From NCBI GenBank assembly GCA_905221605.1, contig CAJNDS010002524.1, forward strand, positions 320,249-384,248: 64,000 nucleotides of DNA. Reading direction: 5' to 3'. The position numbers and the translations under genes are program-made. Within the stretch, counting starts at the first letter, position 1, and each line of letters begins with the position of its first letter. This DNA comes from Symbiodinium natans (lineage: Eukaryota; Sar; Dinophyceae; Suessiales; Symbiodiniaceae). Below the pieces are notes generated by a model. It saw nothing but the letters and a program-made list of their open reading frames with translations. It ran no database searches and was not told the DNA's origin. Below are positions 29,321-40,567 of the stretch, piece by piece.

Positions 29321-32300
29321 GTTTCTGGGCAGCTGTAAAGGACATACAGTTTAGGGCTCAGGGTTTGGTTCATTTTTTGGGCGGCCCTGGGTTCCTAAGC
29401 CTTGCGCTATCCAAGAGAGGAAACCCTAAACCTAAACTCCAAACCCCAAACCCCAAACCCTAAACCATAAAGCCATAAACCCTAAACCCTAAACCCCAGA
29501 CGTGCTTCTTTTTTTCTGTCGAGGTTCATATATCGGAGAGATCGCTTTGATGCGAAGTCGTTGCTGCACCGTTGGAGCCGGCGCACGGTTTGCCTTCTCG
29601 TTTCTCGGCTTAGGGTTTAGGGTTTAGGGTTTAGGGTTTAGGGTGTGTCAGGGGAGGGCGCGCGCGCTCGCGTTGCCCGTCAACCCACCCCGGCCACCCA
29701 AACTATACTCTATGAGGGTTTAATTAGGGTTTATGGAATTTATTTTCTTGTGCCCTGATGCTTGCTTTGATGTTTTTAAAGTTGCGCTGTTAGGGTTTAA
29801 GCTGGGGTTGGGGGTAGCCTCGGCCCTTTTCGGGCCTGCGGCGTGTCAGGGCCCGTAGAGGCCTTCATTTATTTGAAGGTCAGGGAAACCCTTTGTGCCT
29901 GCTCCTGGATTCCCCTTCTTTAAGGCCCTCAGGCCTTTTGGTGGCTCTGGGGGCCTTTTGGGGGCTTCCTGGGGGCTTTCCTGGCCCTTCCGGGGTAAAA
30001 TGAAGGGGTGCCCAAAACCATCGATTTCAGTACCAAAAAATCGCAGTTTTCATTGCGGGTACGGGCATCCTGGGGTCCCCTTGTTTTAGGGGCCTTTTGA
30101 AGCCTTTTGAAGCCTTTTGGTGGCTCTTGGGGTCTCTCGCCCTGTTCGGACCTTCGGCGTGTCAGGGGCCGTAGAGGCTTTATTCATTTGAAGGTCAGGG
30201 AACCTATTAATTATTTTTTCGCCAATGCGTATTTCAATCGCTAGGGTTTAAGCTGGGGTTCGGGGTAGCCTCGGCCCTTTTCGGGCCTTCGGCACGTTAG
30301 GGCCCGTAGAGGCCCTTATTTGCTTGGAGGCCTTCGCAGGGTTTTGCGGTGTTAGGGTTTAAGCTGGGGTTGGGGGTACTCGGCCCTTTTCGGGCCTTCG
30401 GCACGTCAGGGCCCGTAGAGGCCCTTGCTGATTTGGGGGCTTCCTGGGCTTTCCTGGTCCTTTTCGGGTGAAATGGAGGGGTGCCCAAAACCGTCGAGTT
30501 CAGTACTAAAAAACAACATGTTTCATTGCGGGCAGGGGTGCCTAAAACCATCTTCAATATTCAAAATTCGCATTTTTCATTGCGGGCACAGACAAATCTT
30601 GTGGTCCCCCTTCTTTTAGGGGGCCTTTTAAGCTTTTGAAGCCTTTTGGTGGCTCTTGGCGCCTCTTGGGGCTTTCTGGGCTTTCCTGGCGCTTCTGGTG
30701 TACAATGGAGGGGCGCGCAAAACCATCCATTCCAGTAAAAAAAAAAACATTTTTCATTGGATGGTACGGCCCTCTTGGCCCGGGGCCTTTGGCGCGGGGG
30801 CCTTCCTCTAGCCCTGAACCCAGGCCCTTGACCTTTGTTGGTCCGCCATGAAGGTTGGCCCCTTGACCCAGAAAGGCCTTGACCCTGAAGGCTAGGGGGT
30901 CCTTGGCCGGGGGGAAAGGGCCCATCCCTTCGGCTTGGCCCGGGAGCGGGTGTGACCCCTGGACCCCTGGCCAGCCTCCTGGTCCAGGAATCCAGCCACC
31001 AGGGGCCAGGGGGCCGCTGGGGCGGGGCCCGACAAACCCTGAACCCAAAACCCTGAACCGACCTCCAAGGCAAAGGGTTACGCTTGCGGGCTATGCTTTA
31101 AGCTACGCTAAAGGTGGTCTGGGTGCCGGCCATCCCTTAGCCGAGTACTGACGTTGTCGCAAAAAAAGGCCGATGTCCGTTGGCCTGTCCAGGACAGACA
31201 GTGAGGCTTAACCCTCACCTTTTCCGTTTCTCTTTTCGCTTGGGCGCTCGGGCTGTAAGGCCCTCGGCCGAGCGTTCGGGGTCTGTCGCTCGACGGAAGC
31301 GACCCCTCACTTAGTTTAGGGTTTAGGGTATAGGGTATAGGGTTTAGGGTTTAGGGTTTAGGGTTTAGGGTCTTCCGGACAGCTTCTTCTGTCAACGGAC
31401 TGTGTTTAGGGTTTAGGGCTTCGGGCTTAGGGCATGGGCTTATTTAGGGTACTTGTAGCCCTCAACCCCAAACTTAAACCCTACACCTGAAGCCTTAAGC
31501 CCTAAACCCTAAACCTAAACCCTAAACCCTAAACCCTAAATTTAGGAGCCTCCGGCTCAGGCCGCCGACCCAAGAGGCCCGAATCCTCTCAACCCTCAAA
31601 CCCCGAACCCTAAACCCCATACCCTAAACCCAGAACCCTAATCTCTCAAGAACCCTCACTCCAGGTTTTGAGCGTTTGTGGGTCTAATGCTCTTTTCTTT
31701 AGGGTTGCTTAGGGCTTTGGGTTCGACCTTTGGGGCAGGTTTGGTTGGGCTGTGGGGGTGGGGGGGTGGGGGGGGGATGGGGAGTGGGGTGGTGGGATGA
31801 CTCAGTGGACGGTTGCAGGGGCTGCGGGTGTTGGGGGGTGGGGGGGTGTGGGGGATAGGGGGTCGGGGGGTGGGGGCGCGTGGGGGGTAGGGGGGGGTGG
31901 GAGGGGGGTGGTGGGGGTGGGGGGGGGGCGTGTGGCCTCCAAAAATTGTGACCCCCCCCCCACCCCACCCCCACCCCCCCCACCCCCCCTGGGTGTAAGG
32001 AGGGTTCCCTCCCCCAAAACCATCCAACACGCCGCCAGGGTCGGCGGACCCTAAACCCTAAACCCTAAACCCTAAACCCTAAACCCTAAACCCTAAACCC
32101 TAAACCCTAAACCCTAAACCCTAAACCCTAAACCCTAAACCCTAAACCCTAAACCCTAAACCCTAAACCCTAAACCCTAAACCCTAACCCTAAACCCTAA
32201 ACCCTAAACCCTAAACCCTAAACCCTAAACCCTAAACCCTAAACCCTAAACCCTAAACCCTAAACCCTAACCCTAAACCCTAAACCCTAAACCCTAAACC

Positions 32301-34020
32301 CTACTTACAGGCACCCATGAGCCTCCAAGTAGGCCCTGTTGCAAGAGACCCGACAGCCTCAACCGAACTGAGGGTTCAGGGTTTAGGGTTTAGGGTTTGG
32401 GGTTTAGGGTTGAGGGTTTGGGGTTTAGGGTTTAGGGTTTAGGGTTTAGGGTTTCAGCTCCAGGCTTGTTGTGTTACGGATGATTGGGTCTATTTCTGGT
32501 GGTATTGTGACCTGGCTACGGTGTATTCATTGGCACTTCCTGCTGGAGATCAGACCTTCCGGTTTGATTGGCCAGGTTTGTTGTATGATTTTGTGCTGGT
32601 GCTCAGCAATGGGCTGCAACTGCACATGGCAAATCTGAAGCTCCAGGCGTTGGGTTGGATCCGTGTGGCGCGTCTCTGCGCCGTGCTTACGACTGTCATC
32701 GTTGCAGCTCTTCTTGCCTTTGTGCTTGCAGATCACTTGTGGTCGTTTTGCATTCTGATGCTGAGTTGTCAACAGGTTTTGTCGGCAGAGCAGTTTCGAA
32801 CCCTTGACGAGATGTACAGAGCGGCACATGTAGCTTTCAACTGGTGGATTCGTCTCTCGCCTATTTTCCATCGCTATGCTGATAAGCATGCAAACGCCAG
32901 ATACGCAGAGAGCCCTATGACGTTCCATTTTGAGACGAGCCTCGGCCACGGCATGTTTATATACTGGTTCTACATCCCTGTACTTCTGCAGACTGTAGGC
33001 TTTCTCTACTCAGGGTTGAGAGCGCTGGCCAGTCCCAAGCGGGGCTCTGACGTGAAGTGGACAGTGGCCTGTTTGGCCACTAATTGGCTCCTAATTGTAG
33101 TCGGAATCTTCACTTCATCTTTTGGCCGCCAATGGACGGCGTCGACCATCGGGCCTACGAGACGATTCTACATTACAATTGACTTCACTCTGCAAATCTT
33201 CAATGCTCTTCTGCTGAGCGGCATGATGGGACCGCAGAAGTGGGTAAACCCTATTGCAAGCTTTCAGAAGCTAGCAGAGGAAGCCGGTTTTGGATTGGCG
33301 AACAGGCGCGTCGCATTTCCAGGACAGATAAACGAGTCGGCTCATGACTGCATCGTCTCATTCCCAGGCAAGTACAGCAACTTATGGGATGAAGCCGTGT
33401 CAGTTTCAACTGAGAGGAAGGACGTGTGCTCCTTGGCGTGCGTGTTTCTGACTGACAGAGAAGCAGGGCTAGGCCGGCACGTGGACAACCCTGACACCCC
33501 AGGGACATGTTGGTGCCACGTCATCTATGGCCACATGCCCGCCTCCGCCTACATCAGCGTAGCTGACGCGTCTGCAATTGACAGCCAAGCTCTGGCGTTC
33601 CTGAAAGCGGATGCTAAGGCCATGGGTCAGCTCCTCCTTCTCAAACAAAGCCAGGCAGCATGGACCTGGGATGAGCAGCTTGCCGAAGCCAAAGAGAAAG
33701 CAGAAAGCCTTTGTCATGAAAACCACGGCCGTGCACCCTGGGGTTGCAAGTGGTTCGGGGACTGGAAAAGCAACGTCGACTCTGCTGTCCGCCTTGGCCA
33801 AACCCTGCATGTTTTCTATTTTGAAGACAGAGTCGGCGCGGGCAAGCTTTCCTGGGAACAGCTTGGGAATCAAGACGCCAGACAGAGAGCACGCGAAGTT
33901 GGTGGTTTGGGTGCCTCACAGACAGCCGAAGTTGCTTACTTAGATAAGATGGGCCTCCCATACGTCGAACATGACATCTCAGAATTCACGGCGCTGGTTG
34001 CAAGTCACTACGTGGTCTGA
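29082..34020 (+). CDS. Multi-pass membrane protein of unknown family, 3 exons, 619 aa
   Basis: Exons 29082-29320, 29524-29587 and 32464-34020 join in phase, and the summed length is a multiple of three ending in TGA. The first ATG after an in-frame stop is at 29082. Residues 1-330 alternate charged loops with hydrophobic segments (for example VMWMKLVILGYTVV, VYFWWYCDLATVYSLAL, VLTTVIVAALLAFVLAD, WLLIVVGIFTSSF). This suggests about seven transmembrane passes in a layout like other protist polytopic proteins. The C-terminal 290 residues are soluble, Cys/Trp-bearing and include a helical AEAKEKAESL stretch. I do not recognise a domain and assign no function. Codons are less GC-biased than in the peroxidase and SDR genes. 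Confidence 0.7.
29524..29587 (+). CDS. Membrane protein exon 2 (64 bp)
   Basis: Completes Trp, then reads FIYRRDRFDAKSLLHRWSRR plus Thr: a very basic loop after the second transmembrane segment. Acceptor TCGAG, donor GTTTGC. A 2.9-kb intron full of repeat elements follows. Confidence 0.55.
29800..30780. repeat. Degenerate repeat related (inverted) to the 20.5-21.8 kb repeat
   Basis: Four pieces carry AAAACC(A/G)TCGA-TTCAGTAC and AAAATCGCA..TTTCATTGCGGG, the reverse complement of the 20.9-21.7 kb segment. GGCCCGTAGAGGCC-like and CGGCCCTTTTCGGGCCT palindromes also recur. The block lies in the last intron of the membrane-protein gene. Confidence 0.75.
31536..32046. repeat. G-rich block with conserved borders, copy 1
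   Basis: Left border AATTTAGGAGCCTCCGGCTC followed by GCCGCCGACCC, right border CCATCCAACACGCCGCCAGGGTCGGCGGA. Between them are about 200 bases of G-rich DNA followed by a C-rich stretch. Related to 45692-46316. Confidence 0.75.
32047..32302 (+). repeat. Telomere-type array (CCCTAAA)n, about 36 units
   Basis: Long, nearly perfect array in the 2.9-kb intron before the last exon of the membrane-protein gene. It directly follows the G-rich block and the GGGTCGGCGG motif at 32030. Two units are shortened by one base. Confidence 0.97.
32464..34020 (+). CDS. Membrane protein exon 3 (1557 bp, uninterrupted)
   Basis: The frame is open from a CAG acceptor at 32461-32463, giving ACCVTDDWVYFWWYCDLATV before the codon at 32521 where a naive start would be called. 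It then runs about 500 codons without interruption. This is 10-30 times longer than most exons in the window and contains no telomeric repeats. Confidence 0.8.
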   Translation, partial: ACCVTDDWVYFWWYCDLATVYSLALPAGDQTFRFDWPGLLYDFVLVLSNGLQLHMANLKLQALGWIRVARLCAVLTTVIVAALLAFVLADHLWSFCILMLSCQQVLSAEQFRTLDEMYRAAHVAFNWWIRLSPIFHRYADKHANARYAESPMTFHFETSLGHGMFIYWFYIPVLLQTVGFLYSGLRALASPKRGSDVKWTVACLATNWLLIVVGIFTSSFGRQWTASTIGPTRRFYITIDFTLQIFNALLLSGMMGPQKWVNPIASFQKLAEEAGFGLANRRVAFPGQINESAHDCIVSFPGKYSNLWDEAVSVSTERKDVCSLACVFLTDREAGLGRHVDNPDTPGTCWCHVIYGHMPASAYISVADASAIDSQALAFLKADAKAMGQLLLLKQSQAAWTWDEQLAEAKEKAESLCHENHGRAPWGCKWFGDWKSNVDSAVRLGQTLHVFYFEDRVGAGKLSWEQLGNQDARQRAREVGGLGASQTAEVAYLDKMGLPYVEHDISEFTALVASHYVV

Positions 34021-34400
34021 TGATACCTCGCTTGAAACATCGCTTGCTCGGAATTCTTCTAAACCTAAACCCTAGCCCTAAACCCTAAAACCCTCAACTG
34101 GGTAGGGCAGTCCTTTCCCTTGCAAGCCAGTGCAGCAACCAAAGTTGTGTCCAAAAAGCTGGGGTTCCTGGCATGCTGCGAGGGATTGAAGGGTTTTGGG
34201 TTTAGGGTTTAGGCTTTGCAGGCCTATCTATCTATTTGGAGTTTTTGGGTTTTTTGGGGGCAGTGTGTATCGTACACGTGTAGGCGTTATAAGGCTGGAA
34301 AGGGTCGTCATTTCGGCCTCCGTGTGCAGGCGCAAGGTCCTTGGATGTGCTGCTGCAGCCCTCAACCCTAAACCCCATAAGCCCCGAAGCCTCAAGAACC

Positions 34401-34526
34401 CTACAAGGTGGGGCCCCCTTACTATACTAACTGTAGTTCAGGGACTTGTAACCTAACTTAGGGTCCTTATAACCCAATTTAGGGCCCTTATAACTCTACT
34501 TATAACTAGGGGGCCCCACCCTGTAG
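34401..34526. mobile_element. Inverted-repeat family G, copy 1
   Basis: CTACAAGGTGGGGCCCCCTT at the left, TAGGGGGCCCCACCCTGTAG at the right. Internal GGGTCCTTATAACCCAATTT. A second copy starts at 63888 and runs to the end of the window. Confidence 0.8.
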
Positions 34527-35440
34527 ACCCTACACCCCAAACGTTGACGAAAGGGCCCTGAAGATGAGAAGCTCGTTGAGGCCAGGTAGTAGCCGAGGTG
34601 CGCGCGTGTGCACTTCGGCTGGCCGCGGGCCCGTTCATTCTGTGGGGTAGTTTTTGCTTACAGGGCTTAGGGTTTAGGGCTTCGTACTACGTAGGGTTTA
34701 GGGTTTAGGGACATTGGCTGCGCGTTGATTCGGCCTAGGTTGTGCCAGAATTCGGACTTCGGGGCTCGAAGTCGTTCTCCCAAGAGCCGGCACCTCAACC
34801 TTAAACCCAAATTGCACCCCAGACCCCCACAACATCATTGTGGAAGACCCAATGGCAGACATAAAGCCTCAAATCCCACAGTAAGGCGAAGACCCAAATC
34901 TTTTTGTTGCTTGCGAAATCGTTTAGGGTTTGGTTTTTAGGGTTTAGGGTATGGGCCGCTGCGTGCTGCAAGATCAACTAGGTAACTAGGTTGGCTTGGG
35001 GATCTTTGATGTTTTCCTTGTTTGGGTTTACAACGGACCACATACAGATTTATATATATATATATATAGACATATGTATATATATGTATATGAATATCAA
35101 AGGGTTGAAAGGCCAACCCAGACAAATAACTAGAGACCTCGAAAGGTACCTCAATGCGATTGGCTGCGCTGGGCGAGATGGCCGTCAGTCAGTGTGCCGT
35201 CTTTGCTGCAGCGCCGCAGCTGCAGTGCTTTGTGAGCCCTAAACCCGGAACCCTGTGCTCTCAACCCTGGCCACAAACACCCCAAAGGCTTGGGGTTAGG
35301 GTTTAGGGTTTATAAGAGTTTAGGGTTTAGGGTTTAAGGTTTAGCGTTTTGGGCAAACCACACACCCTAACCCCAAGCCACCAAACGCGAATGGCAGTTC
35401 CCAGCCCTGAACCCCAAAGCACGAAATCCCAATCCAACCC

Positions 35441-35529
35441 TGATTGGAGGTTCAGGGGTACTAGTCAGATAACTACTTATACCCCTACTTGTAGGTACCG
35501 TACCTTAGGTACCCATGAACCTCCAAGCA
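35441..35529. mobile_element. MITE-like family A, short copy
   Basis: TTGGAGGTTCAGGGGTACTA at the left, GGTACCCATGAACCTCCAAG at the right. Confidence 0.75.
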
Positions 35530-35764
35530 GAAGTCCTAAGCCCTAAGCCCTCGACCCTAAGCCGCAAACCGTTCATGGAAACGTGTGCGAAGCTCTGGGC
35601 CCCTCTAATTTTTTCGGGAGTTCCGCAGCCTCTGCCAGCTGTCCAATTCAGCCTTTAGGGTTTGAGGGGTTAGAGTTTAGGGTTTAGGGTTTAGGGTTTA
35701 GGGTTTAGGGTTTAGGGTTTAGGGTTTAGGGCGCGAAAACGTAAAACCCTTCCCGAGGTTGCAG

Positions 35765-35830
35765 GGTCCTGCTCTCTCACTATTCGGCTTGCCTCAAGAA
35801 GAAGGACTGGGGATTTCCGCAGTTGAGTTG
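35765..35830 (+). CDS. Exon-like island, possible C-terminal exon
   Basis: After TGCAG the frame reads VLLSHYSACLKKKDWGFPQL, then a stop. A TTTAGGG array ends 30 bp upstream. Function unknown. Confidence 0.35.
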
Positions 35831-36719
35831 AGCGTTCGGGGTTTGCTTTAGGCACCAAATCCTAAGCCCTAGCCCTGAAGACTTCAGCTACGCAAACCCG
35901 AAGCCCTGAACATTTTCGGCCCTAGTCAACGGAGGGGATGTCGTTTCTGTCGAGTTTTCTTTTGTTTTGCGGGGGGGGGGGAGGAAACCCTAAACCCTAA
36001 ACCCTAAACCCTAAACTTGGGGGGAGGGAAGGCGGGAGGGAAGTGGGGCAAAGCGGGTGCTTAGGGCTTTCGGATCGTTTCGGGGTTTAGGATCCAAGGT
36101 TTCCCGCTCAGGGTTGACTTGGAGCTTCATGGGTACGAATAAGCAGGGTTATATGCACCCCAAATGAGGTTATAATCATAGTTACCCTGCTTATAGCCCT
36201 ACCTTTCTGTCGCCATGGGGTTCCGTGTTCATCGTTTGGAGGATTGAGGCCCCCACTGGTTCATGGCAAGCATTTCCGGACTCATTCCGTGTCAGCAGCT
36301 TGGAAAGGTCTAAACCCTAAAGCCTAACGCCTAAAGCCTAAAGCCTAAACCCTAAACCCTAAACCGAAAAAGGTGATTCCAGTTAAAAAAAACCTAAACC
36401 CTAAACTCTAAACCCTAAACCCTAAACCCTAAACCCTAAACCCTAAACCCTAAAGCCTAAACCCTAAACCCTAAACCCTAAGCAGGAGGATCCTGGGGCC
36501 AGGATCCTGGGCCCCTCAGCCTGGACTGTTGTGTTGGGGACTTTGAGTGGCATGAGGATCTCAGGTTTTTTTTGGGTTTAGGGTTTTTGGGTTTAGGGTT
36601 TAGGGTTTAGTTAGGGTTTAGGGTTTAGGGTTGAGGGCTTAGGGCTTAGGGTTTAGGGGTTAGCCCAGGGTATTGAAGCCCCAGCGTGATATCACTGCAC
36701 CACGAACCCCCGCCCCTAA

Positions 36720-36833
36720 CTAGGACCCAGAGTATGCCCTCGGTGATTTTTTTTTTCGGGCTTTGGTTCCCTTATAAGCCCCTGTAAACCCCAAAAGGGT
36801 ACCTTGTATTCCTGGGTTGCTCTTTGGGTCTAG
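36720..36833. mobile_element. MITE-like family B, diverged copy
   Basis: CTAGGACCCAGAGTA at the left and GCTCTTTGGGTCTAG at the right; the interior has GGTTCCCTTATAAGCCCC as in copies 1-3. The right end is partly duplicated at 36840-36857. Confidence 0.65.
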
Positions 36834-37255
36834 TTGGTTACTCTTTGGGTCTAGTTGAGGTGGTGTCTTTGGGGTTTTGGGGATGAATGTTGAGGGTGAA
36901 GGGCTTCCGAACAACCCACGCTCTGAGCCAACCCGAAACCCCCCTAGCCCAGAAGCAAAGATACTAGTCAGGGCCTACCCCCCTAAACCCTAAACCCTAA
37001 ACCCTAAACCCTAAACCCTAAACCCTAAACTTTAGGGTTTAGGGTTTAGGGGCAATGCCGGACCCCTTGCTGACACCCTGCTACTCATGCACGCGCGGCA
37101 GCTTGGGGACCGACATTGTTCGGGAGAATCTTGCAAAGGGCGGACGTGTGCCGCAGAAGAACCCGCGCACGTCCCGGCACAAGTGGGGATGTTAGTCCCC
37201 CGTCTCGGAACCGTCACTTCTTTCGACTTGCTTCCTCCACCACCCCACACCCCAG

Positions 37256-37423
37256 GGTGCCGAAAGAACCGCCCCATCCGCCACCTTGGCTGAATCGCCG
37301 AAGGCGACCGACAAAACGGACGAAGAAGCGGAAAGCTCAGGACTGTGCCGCATTTGTCGACTTCGCCCCGTACGCCGCAGAAGTCGCACTCTGCTGGTCT
37401 GCTGTATCCGGACAGGACGATGA
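37256..37423 (+). CDS. Exon-like island with a CRIC sequence and stop codon
   Basis: After CCCCAG, 55 codons open to TGA: GAERTAPSATLAESP, an acidic TDKTDEEAESS stretch, then LCRICRLRPVRRRSRTLLVC. The acidic-to-Cys/Arg layout looks like a protein tail, but no zinc-finger pattern is complete. Other frames are also open across this GC-rich stretch. Confidence 0.4.
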   Translation, partial: GAERTAPSATLAESPKATDKTDEEAESSGLCRICRLRPVRRRSRTLLVCCIRTGR

Positions 37424-37737
37424 CATGGAAGGAGCCAGGCAGTCAGGAGACGTTTGGGAGGATCCAAAAAGTAGATCCCCCCTTTAGGGTTCCCAAGAAT
37501 GACCCAATAGTAGTACAGGGTACTCTTTGGGGTTCTTCTTTTTGGGGACTGCAATCGGAGAATTTGGGCCCCATAACCCTCAAAACCACCCTCTAGGATT
37601 CGGGGGAGGCGGGTTCTCGGGTTTCGTGTTGCAGTTCCGCACCAGTGCTTTGCTGGGTTAGGCTTCAGGTTTTGTCCAGTGTTCGGTTGCGCTTCTTTGT
37701 TTTTTGAGGGCTTGCGGGTTTTAGTGTTTTATAGGGT

Positions 37738-37867
37738 TCTTAAGGTAGGGGGGTTCAAGGGGGGTCGGTACCCAGGGAAGCTTAGGGAAGCTTAGGGAAG
37801 CTTAGGGGGCCTTGGGAGAAGTGGGGAGACCCCCCTTGAACCCCCGCTCCCTTAAGAACGCTATAAG
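37738..37867. mobile_element. Inverted-repeat family J
   Basis: CTTAAGGTAGGGGGGTTCAA at the left and TTGAACCCCCGCTCCCTTAAG-like right end. Three copies of GGAAGCTTAG lie inside. A related element lies at 23708-23830 with CCCCAAGCTTCCCTA in the inverse orientation. Confidence 0.65.
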
Positions 37868-38844
37868 TTCAGGGTTTGGGTGGAGGAGTAGCCTATGGGA
37901 GCACTGAAAAATAAAGCCCTAAGCCCCAGTGAACCCTAGACTCCCTCAGGCAACTTCACGCTGGCTTTCCACCAGCCTCATTTTGCCCGGCCTGGTGTGC
38001 CGGGAGCCTAGTGGAGGCTTAGGGTTTAGGGGTTTAGGCTTTGGGGAAGTTTAGGGTTTAAGGTCTTGGGTTTGGGTTTGGGGGAGCCCGGTGGCAGTTT
38101 AGGGAGGTCAGGGCTGGGGTAGCTAGAGTTCGAGAGTACAGGACAGAATCCTTGTCCGTGGGGTTCTACTTTTTGGACCCCTAAGGTTGTACCTTGGGTG
38201 TTGGGGACCCCGGTTAAAGATCCGTAAGGTATCAGGGCCGTATTGGGAGTATTCGTGTCTTAAGGGGAACCTTTAGGGGTACAAGCTTACGGGTACGAGT
38301 ATTAATCCCTTGAAAGACCGAAAAGCGCTAGTTGGAAACCCAAACCCATGACAATGCGGGTCTCATGAACAAGCTGAAGAGAAGTAAAGAGAAGACCAGT
38401 TTCCCACGAAAAGTCTTGAGTCAGATTTAGCTTCCAAAATTGAAGATGTGGGACTTTCACCACAAGATCTGATGGCTGCTGAGGAATACAGTAGATCTAA
38501 ATTACAAACAAGTCGTCATCCCTCCCCCAAACCCACCAAAACCCACCAAGACCCACCGAAACCCATTGAAACCCCAAAGGTCACCAAAACCCACCAAAAC
38601 CCACCCAAAACCCACCCAAAACCCGCCGAAACCTACCGAAACCCACCGAAACCCACCGAAACCCACCGAAACCCCCAAACCCACGAACCCCCCAAAGGTC
38701 CACTCACGCGGCGTGCGTTCGCTTCTGGCTCCCCCAGCGCTCGCTGGGCGGCTCTCGAGACGACCACCAGGGAGGAGGGCCTCAGGGGGTTCAAGGGTTT
38801 AGGGTGTAGGATTTGGGGTTTAGGTTTTAGGGTTTATAGGGTTT

Positions 38845-39135
38845 TGGGTTTCTAGGGTTTTGGGTTTTCAGGGTTTAGGGTTTCTAGGGTTTTGGGTTTT
38901 CAGGGTTTAGGGTTTCTAGGGTTTTGGGTTTTCAGGGTTTAGGGTTTCTAGGGTTTTGGGTTTTCAGGGTTTAGGGTTTCTAGGGTTTTGGGTTTTCAGG
39001 GTTTAGGGTTTCTAGGGTTTTGGGTTTTCAGGGTTTAGGGTTTCTAGGGTTTTGGGTTTTCAGGGTTTAGGGTTTCTAGGGTTTTGGGTTTTCAGGGTTT
39101 AGGGTTTCTAGGGTTTTGGGTTTTCAGGGTTTAGG
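38845..39135 (+). repeat. 32-bp minisatellite, about nine copies
   Basis: Unit made of TTTCTAGGGTTTTGGG and TTTTCAGGGTTTAGGG, near-perfect copies. Each unit is a mutated tetrad of the telomere heptamer that has been re-amplified. Confidence 0.93.
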
Positions 39136-40042
39136 GTTTATAGGGTTTATGGTTTCAGGGACTGCAGGGACTTCAGGGCCTTCAGGGGCCTTCAGGGGCT
39201 CCAGGGGCTAAGGGTTTAGGGTTTAGGGTTTAGGGTTTAGGAGGGTTGTAGGGTTTTAGGATTGTTTGGGATTTACACACACACACACACCAAGAAAAAA
39301 CCCACCACGAAGAGAAGCCGCAACCCTAGCTGTTGAGTGAGCCCCAGACCCCCAACTCTGCGCCCTAACAAAGCATTGGGTTTTTCCATGGCCAATGACA
39401 ACCAAACCCCGCGGGTTCAGACCCTGCCCCAGTCAGAAGGTTTTGGGCTTCGGGCTGTCTAGGGCTTATGTGGGGTTTATAGGATAGGGTTTAGGGCTGT
39501 CTAGGGTTTATAGGGTTTATGGGGTTTATAGGGTTTATAGGGTGTGTAGGGTTTGTAGGGTTTATAGGGTTTATAGGGTTTTTTGGGTTTATGGGGTTTA
39601 TAGGATTTATAGGGTTTATAGGGTTTACAGCGTCTAGGGTTCTTAAGGTTGGGGGGTTTAGGTTTCTTTAGGGTTTAGGGTTTAGGGTTTAGGGTTCAGG
39701 GTTCAGGGTTTAGGGTTTAGGGTTTAGGGCTTTAAAGCTTGGGGTTTAAAAGTCTGGCAGACGCTTCCCTGTGAAACCACCGTGTTCTAGTTCCTAGTTG
39801 TACCCTAGACACCACCCCAAACTCCAAACCCCAAGACACCACCCCAAACTCCAAACCCCAACCCCCAAACCCCAACCCCGAAACCCCAAACCCCCAAATG
39901 CCCAACCCCCAACCCCAAACCCTAAACCCTAAGCCCTAAACCCAAGCTCCTAGAAATCCTAAACCCCAAGCCCTAAACCCTGAACCCAAGCTCCTAGAAA
40001 TCCTAAACCCTAAACCCTAAACCCTAAACCCTAAACTCCCAG

Positions 40043-40113
40043 AAGCCTGCAGCCGCTCGGCAAGGCCATCATGACGGAGGCGCACGTCGAGGAGGCAATG
40101 GCCCGTTTCGGCC
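40043..40113 (+). CDS. Exon-like island, unknown protein
   Basis: After CCCAG the frame reads SLQPLGKAIMTEAHVEEAMA, then RFG, with a GTAAGG donor. CCCTAAA precedes and TTTAGGG follows. A clear exon by composition and splice sites. Confidence 0.55.
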
Positions 40114-40361
40114 GTAAGGAGCGTAACTTGGCAAGAGGAGGGTTCAGGGGTTTAGGGTTTAGGGTTTGGGGTTTCGGGTTTGGGGTTCGGGGTTTAGGGT
40201 TTAGGGTTTTTAGGGTTTAGACTGACACCATGAGTATGGAGGTAACTTGAGCAAAACATGAGGTAACTGTAGCAAGAATTGATGTTGTTCTACAGTAGGG
40301 CATGGACTCTGAAAGGGGCCCGCTTCTAGAAAAACCAATATGTAGTCTGGGAAGTTCCCTA

Positions 40362-40482
40362 TAAACCCTAAACCCTAAACCCTAAACCCTAAACCCTAAA
40401 CCCTAAACCCTAAACCCTAAACCCTAAACCCTAAACCCTAAACCCTAAACCCTAAACCCTAAACCCTAACCCTAAACCCTAA
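40362..40482 (+). repeat. CCCTAAA array before exon-like island 40491
   Basis: About 15 near-perfect heptamers ending a few bases before the CCAAG acceptor. Confidence 0.95.
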
Positions 40483-40490
40483 ACCCCAAG

Positions 40491-40567
40491 GCAAAGGCGT
40501 CTACCTGCATCAGATCCTCGCAGTGGCCTTCTCACTCCCGACCAAGCCGCTCGGCTGCGTCGCCTCA
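40491..40567 (+). CDS. Exon-like island, unknown protein
   Basis: After CCAAG the frame reads KGVYLHQILAVAFSLPTKPL, then GCVAS. Flanked by CCCTAAA (upstream) and TTTAGGG (downstream). It may be the exon after 40043-40113, but the join was not proved. Confidence 0.55.

Larger units (their letters stand above)
34021..40042. other. Repeat-dominated interval, few exon-like islands
   Basis: Contains the family G element, family A copies, microsatellite, heptamer arrays at 35660-35732, 36395-36485 and 36975-37050, a family B relic, the family J and K elements, CCACCAAAACC-type repeats at 38525-38690 and the 32-bp minisatellite. Coding signal only at 35765 and 37256. Confidence 0.6.

Noticed and set aside
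31656-32054. Pro/His-rich ORFs in the G/C block
   Set aside because: Low-complexity products of the G-rich repeat; both strands and all frames open.
38502-38802. Pro/Thr-rich KPTETHRNP ORF as a mucin-like protein
   Set aside because: Produced by a short CCACCAAAACC-type repeat; could be coding in part, but nothing supports it.
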